Positions 60,637-64,000 of a stretch of 64,000 bases of DNA are shown piece by piece; positions within the stretch are counted from its first letter, which is position 1; each line of letters starts with the position of its first letter. The translations under genes were made by a program, and so were the position numbers. The notes beneath the pieces are model-generated. The model was not told the origin of the DNA, made no database searches, and saw only the letters and a program-made list of their open reading frames with translations. Source of the stretch: Arthrobacter oryzae (GTDB lineage: Bacteria; Actinomycetota; Actinomycetes; Actinomycetales; Micrococcaceae); assembly GCF_030812315.1 (NCBI RefSeq), contig NZ_JAUSSM010000003.1, positions 456,555 to 520,554 of the forward strand. The letters are read 5' to 3'.

Positions 60637-62173
60637 CGGGGATCCACGGCTGGGCAAGCTGCTGGACGGAATAGTCCGCCTCGCTGCAGGAGAGCTCCAC
60701 TCCAGAATCGAAGTATCCCCCGCCAGGGACGAACTGGATGCCGTTATCATGGGCACCAACCTCCTGGCCGAGGACCTGCAGATCATGTACCAGGAGCTTG
60801 AACAGCGGGTGGAATTGCGCACCCGGCTGCTCAACGAAGCTCATCTGGAAATGCAGAAGATGGCGCTCACGGACTCGCTGACGGGCCTCTCGAACCGCGT
60901 AGCCCTTGTCAGCGCCCTCAACGCGGCACTCGCGGAAACTGAACAGGGCGGCCTGCCGCCCGCCGTCCTCCTGTTGGACCTTGATGCCTTCAAGGGCATC
61001 AACGACACCCTCGGCCACGCTGCCGGGGACCAGGTGCTGGCCGCCGTCGGCGAGCGAATCAAGGGATCCGTCCGCGATTCGGACACCGTGGCCCGCCTGG
61101 GCGGCGACGAATTCGCCGTACTGATGCCCGCCACCACGCTGGCACGTGCGGCAAGCGTGGGCAACCGCATCCTCTCGTCTTTGGATGATCAGGTGGAGCT
61201 CGAGAACGACGCCATCCATTGCGGCGCCAGCATGGGGCTGTGCATCGGTGGAGCCGGCCAAAGCGCGGAACAGCTGCTGATGGAAGCCGACGTGGCCATG
61301 TACGCGTCCAAAGCCGGCGGACGAAACAGGCTCAAGGTCTTCGAACCGGCCATGCTGCATGCGCGCCAGTTGCGAAGCCAGCTGATTGAGGACCTGCGCA
61401 CGGCAATCACGGAATCCCAGCTGGTGCTTTTCTACCAGCCGGTGGTGCAGCTCGCCACAGGCAGGATCGAGGGCGCTGAGGCACTGGTCCGCTGGAAGCA
61501 CCCTTCCCGCGGAATGGTGATGCCGGATGAATTCATTCCGCTCGCGGAGGACGCCGGACTCATTTCCGAGTTGGGCGGCTGGGTGCTCCGCACCGCCGTC
61601 GAACAGCTCCGACACTGGCGGACCACAGGCCGTGCGGGTGACGACTTCACCATGCGCATCAACATCTCGCCCACCGACCTTCAGCGCCTCGAGTTCATCG
61701 AGGAGGTCCGTGATGCCCTCATCGGGGCCGAACTCAGCCCGGAGCTGCTCGTGCTCGAGCTGACGGAGGGCGCCATCGTAAGCGGCAATGAACTGGACCG
61801 GTACTCCCTGAACAGCCTGCGCAAACTGGGCGTCGGGCTGGAGATCGATGACTTCGGCACGGGCTATTCCTCCATCAGCTACCTGCGCAGGCTGCCCGTG
61901 GACAAGGTCAAGGTGGACCGCTCCCTCCTGAAGGACCTGGGCACCGATCCGGCACAGCCGGCCCTGATAGCCGCGATCCTCCAGCTGATCCGGGCATGCG
62001 GCCTGGAGGCGGTCTGGGAAGGGGTGGAGACCGCGGAACAGGCGCAGCACCTGGCCAGCATCGGCTGTGTCAGCGCCCAGGGCTACTACTTCGGGCGGCC
62101 GGTCCCCGCGGATGAGTTCGCGGGGGTGCTCGATGCACAGCGGGCATCACGCCACGGCGGCCAGTACCGCTAA
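60626..62173 (+). CDS. GGDEF-EAL protein (c-di-GMP synthesis and breakdown)
   Basis: A 515-aa cytoplasmic protein. N-terminal part (about 1-75) is a HAMP-like helical segment without membrane helices; then GGDEF (about 80-245) with the intact active site RLGGDEFAVL and an I-site RDSD five residues before it; then EAL (about 250-505) with EALVRWKHP, the metal residues in ELTEGAIV, DDFGTGYSSISYL and KVDRSLL. Both domains look catalytically competent. ATG 60626 is preferred (AAGGA 8 nt upstream); ATG 60620 also possible. It overlaps the upstream gene. Confidence 0.93.
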   Translation: MFTDGDPRLGKLLDGIVRLAAGELHSRIEVSPARDELDAVIMGTNLLAEDLQIMYQELEQRVELRTRLLNEAHLEMQKMALTDSLTGLSNRVALVSALNAALAETEQGGLPPAVLLLDLDAFKGINDTLGHAAGDQVLAAVGERIKGSVRDSDTVARLGGDEFAVLMPATTLARAASVGNRILSSLDDQVELENDAIHCGASMGLCIGGAGQSAEQLLMEADVAMYASKAGGRNRLKVFEPAMLHARQLRSQLIEDLRTAITESQLVLFYQPVVQLATGRIEGAEALVRWKHPSRGMVMPDEFIPLAEDAGLISELGGWVLRTAVEQLRHWRTTGRAGDDFTMRINISPTDLQRLEFIEEVRDALIGAELSPELLVLELTEGAIVSGNELDRYSLNSLRKLGVGLEIDDFGTGYSSISYLRRLPVDKVKVDRSLLKDLGTDPAQPALIAAILQLIRACGLEAVWEGVETAEQAQHLASIGCVSAQGYYFGRPVPADEFAGVLDAQRASRHGGQYR

Positions 62174-62195
62174 GTCCGGCCAGTACCGCTAGTCC
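62159..62195. repeat. Near-perfect 18-19-bp tandem duplication holding two convergent stop codons
   Basis: GGCCAGTACCGCTAAGTCC (62159-62177) is followed directly by GGCCAGTACCGCTAGTCC (62178-62195). The TAA of the GGDEF-EAL gene lies in the first copy and the TAG of the glpQ-like gene in the second. Confidence 0.9.
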
Positions 62196-62971
62196 CACTG
62201 CCCCCGGTCCTGGAGCACCTTCTTGAGGAGATCCGCCCGGTCCGTGACGATTCCGTCAACGCCCATGTCCAGGAGCCGGTGCATTTCCGCGGGATCATTG
62301 ATAGTCCAGGCATGGACCTGCAGTCCGTGCCGGTGGGCCCGGCGGACAAAGGCCGGAGTCACCACCCGGATTGCACCGTAGCTGACCGGCACCTGAAGCG
62401 CGTGCACGCCCCGCAGGGCCCGCCGGATGACGCGGGCCGGGAGCACCGGCCCGAGCACCGTGAAGACCGCGTTGGACACCATCCCGGCCGACCCCGCAAC
62501 CGGCCGGCTCAGGAGCTTGAGGACGGCCCGGCGCCGGCGGTCGGAGAAGCTGGCGATCAGCACCTGGTCGTGTACGCCGTGTTGCTCAATGGCCGCGGCC
62601 AGGCTGGGAACGGAGCTCCAGTCCTTGACGTCGAGGTTCAGCCTCACACCGGGAAAGGCCGAAACCAGTTCCTTGAAGAGCGGGATGGGCTCCAGGCCCC
62701 CGATCCTTGCCTGGGCAACGGTCCCGGCCGGGAGCCGGGAGATGCGGCCCGCCCCGTCCGTGACACGGTCCAGCGAGGGGTCATGAAACACCAGCAGCAC
62801 GCCGTCGGCAGTGGTGTGGACGTCCGTTTCCAGGTACCGGTAGCCGAGTTCGACGGCGGCACGGAACGCCGCCATCGAGTTCTCCAGTCCGTCCGGCGAG
62901 AATCCGCGGTGAGCCATCGCGATCCGCGCCGAGGAACTACCGGCGGCGAAGAAGGGTGGGGACTCAGTCAC
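62189..62971 (-). CDS. Glycerophosphodiester phosphodiesterase
   Basis: A 260-aa GDPD-fold enzyme that releases glycerol-3-phosphate. MAHRGFSPDGLENSMAAF holds the first catalytic His, LETDVHTTADGVLLVFHDPS the metal acids and second His, then LNLDVKD, and VHAWTINDP and DGIVTDRADLL at the C-terminus. No signal peptide, so it is probably cytoplasmic (UgpQ-like). GTG 62971 lies 14 nt after the HAD gene, so the two form an operon. Confidence 0.93.
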   Translation of the reverse strand: MTESPPFFAAGSSSARIAMAHRGFSPDGLENSMAAFRAAVELGYRYLETDVHTTADGVLLVFHDPSLDRVTDGAGRISRLPAGTVAQARIGGLEPIPLFKELVSAFPGVRLNLDVKDWSSVPSLAAAIEQHGVHDQVLIASFSDRRRRAVLKLLSRPVAGSAGMVSNAVFTVLGPVLPARVIRRALRGVHALQVPVSYGAIRVVTPAFVRRAHRHGLQVHAWTINDPAEMHRLLDMGVDGIVTDRADLLKKVLQDRGQWD

Positions 62972-62985
62972 GCCCGGACGCCCGC

Positions 62986-63804
62986 CTAGAGGTGCTTGAC
63001 GCCGAGTTCGGCGAGTTTGGCTTCGAGGATCTGGGCCACACCGTCGTCGTCGAAATGGGGTGCCTGCTGCCCTGCGGCGCGGATGGCCTCCGGGTGGCCG
63101 CTGGCCATCGCGTAGCCGTCGCCGGCCCAGCGAAGCATCTCGATATCGTTGGGCATGTCCCCGAAGGCCACCACGTCGGCGGCGTCAATGCCCAGGGTGG
63201 TTGCGTATTCGGCCAGGGTCACGGCCTTGTTGACGCCCGGCAGGGCAAGCTCCAGCATGGCCACGGTGGGTGCCGAGTGGGTGGCCGACGCGAGGTGGGC
63301 GACGGCGGGTGAGACCTCGGCAAGGAATTCGTCGGCAGTGCCTTCCCGGACGATAGCCAGGAACTTGACCACGGCGTCGTCCGCCGTGAGGGTGCTGGCC
63401 AGCGGGGCAGGGGTGAACTCGGACAGCAATTCGCTGGAGTCGTTTTCAATGAAGCCCGGTTCAAGGTGGAATCCGGTGAGGGTTTCCGCGGCGAACAGCG
63501 CGGAGGGCCGCAGCTTCTTGATGATGCGGCGCGTTTCGAAGACCGCGTCGAGGGAAAGGGCGCGGGCGGAAACGAGGCGGCCTTCTTCAAGGTCCCACAC
63601 CACGGCGCCGTTGGAGCAGATCACCGTTCCGGCGTGCCCCAGCTGGTCCTCAAGGGGGTGCAGCCAGCGGGGCGGGCGTCCGGTCACGAACACCAGTTCG
63701 ACGCCGGCATCACGGCAGGCGTGGAAGGCGCGGATGGTACGGTCGCTGATTTTGCCGTCATGCCCGAGGATCGTTCCGTCAATGTCACTTGCTACCAGCC
63801 GCAT
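62986..63804 (-). CDS. HAD-superfamily (Cof-type) phosphatase, second copy
   Basis: A 272-aa protein with motif I RLVASDIDGTILGHDG, motif II VFVTGRPPRW, a C2 cap, and motif IV VVAFGDMPNDIEML preceded by GVNKAVTLAEY (Lys). It is a distant paralogue of the gene at 30237. ATG 63804 has TAGACT 6 nt upstream and no Shine-Dalgarno: leaderless. Coupling with glpQ suggests a phosphate or glycerol-phosphate recycling role, but the substrate is not evident. Confidence 0.9.
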   Translation of the reverse strand: MRLVASDIDGTILGHDGKISDRTIRAFHACRDAGVELVFVTGRPPRWLHPLEDQLGHAGTVICSNGAVVWDLEEGRLVSARALSLDAVFETRRIIKKLRPSALFAAETLTGFHLEPGFIENDSSELLSEFTPAPLASTLTADDAVVKFLAIVREGTADEFLAEVSPAVAHLASATHSAPTVAMLELALPGVNKAVTLAEYATTLGIDAADVVAFGDMPNDIEMLRWAGDGYAMASGHPEAIRAAGQQAPHFDDDGVAQILEAKLAELGVKHL

Positions 63805-63810
63805 ACTGCC

Positions 63811-63816
63811 AGTCTA
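63811..63816 (-). promoter_or_regulatory. -10-like hexamer of the HAD-glpQ operon
   Basis: Minus-strand TAGACT ends 6 nt before the ATG at 63804, the same hexamer and spacing as at 1422 and 4321. Confidence 0.4.
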
Positions 63817-63980
63817 CGTGGGGCCGGCAGCGGGTCCGTCCCGGATCCAGGCACCGAGCGCCCTGAGGCGCGAAGTCGCCGGAACGGTGCCGGATCGCCG
63901 GTAACTCCCTGTGTGTCAGGCTGTTGTGTGACAGGTTCCCTGTTGCTGGAGCCGGTGCTCAGAGCGGGGAAAGGTCCATC

Positions 63981-64000
63981 ATGGATTTCGTTATGCCTGT
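63981..64000 (+). CDS. Start of an unidentified rightward gene (truncated by window)
   Basis: ATG 63981 opens MDFVMP and runs to the edge; GGGGAAAGG lies 6-7 nt upstream. Six codons are not enough to name it. The 164 bp between it and the HAD start hold no gene. Confidence 0.4.

Noticed and set aside
60602..62050. 482-aa leftward frame opposite the GGDEF-EAL gene
   Set aside because: Antisense to intact GGDEF and EAL signatures; no independent support.
1..64000. CRISPR arrays, tRNA or rRNA genes, insertion sequences, prophage
   Set aside because: No regularly spaced repeats, cloverleaf-like sequences, transposase motifs or phage genes were recognised by eye; a covariance-model scan would be needed to exclude small RNAs.

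Overview
The window is a GC-rich actinobacterial chromosome segment. Gene content and order (ftsH-folE-folP-folB-folK-DUF3180-PH-PH-DUF2520-panC; hpt-tilS; dacB facing ppa; serS near pheA) are typical of Micrococcaceae of the Arthrobacter/Pseudarthrobacter type. GTG and TTG starts are common. At least nine genes have a -10-like hexamer 6-7 nt before the start codon and no Shine-Dalgarno, the pattern expected of leaderless transcripts. I saw no rRNA, tRNA, CRISPR array, IS element or prophage.

Layout. 1-1.25 kb: lysS, running off the left edge. 1.4-6.8 kb: an accessory block of three tandem paralogous alpha/beta hydrolases, a rhodanese whose N-terminus may be frameshifted, and a DHA2-type MFS exporter, with copies of a palindromic dispersed repeat. 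6.9-19.2 kb: a long leftward housekeeping run (DUF2342 peptidase, tilS, hpt, ftsH, folate synthesis, DUF3180, two PH-domain membrane proteins, a DUF2520 dehydrogenase-like protein, panC). 19.4-26.5 kb: dacB, ppa with a strong terminator, a carboxylesterase, a DUF429 gene behind a short coupled leader ORF, and phosphoketolase. 26.8-29.6 kb: a four-gene operon of a WXG100-like protein, a putative EspG-like partner and two RDD membrane proteins. 29.6-47.8 kb: mixed metabolism and transport (SatD-like regulator, HAD phosphatase, DUF559 protein, serS, lipid kinase, pheA, peptidase E, amidase, peptide transporter, APH-like kinase, NERD protein, pgm, 2H phosphoesterase, and a RutE-like nitroreductase facing an NCS2 permease). 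48-55.7 kb: a stress-flavoured region with an SDR, DUF6328 and DUF6766 membrane proteins, several very acidic small proteins, glycerate kinase, a hydrolase, a histidine phosphatase and nnrD.

56.6-62.2 kb is a signalling island: two paralogous ~120-aa proteins of unknown function flank a REC-GAF-HisKA-HATPase sensor kinase, a 51-aa secreted peptide, a TPR protein and a bifunctional-looking GGDEF-EAL protein. The secreted peptide divergent from a TPR protein recalls peptide-receptor pairs and, with the WXG100 operon, is the best candidate for an undescribed system. 62.2-64 kb: glpQ-like phosphodiesterase, a second Cof-type HAD phosphatase, and the first codons of a rightward gene.
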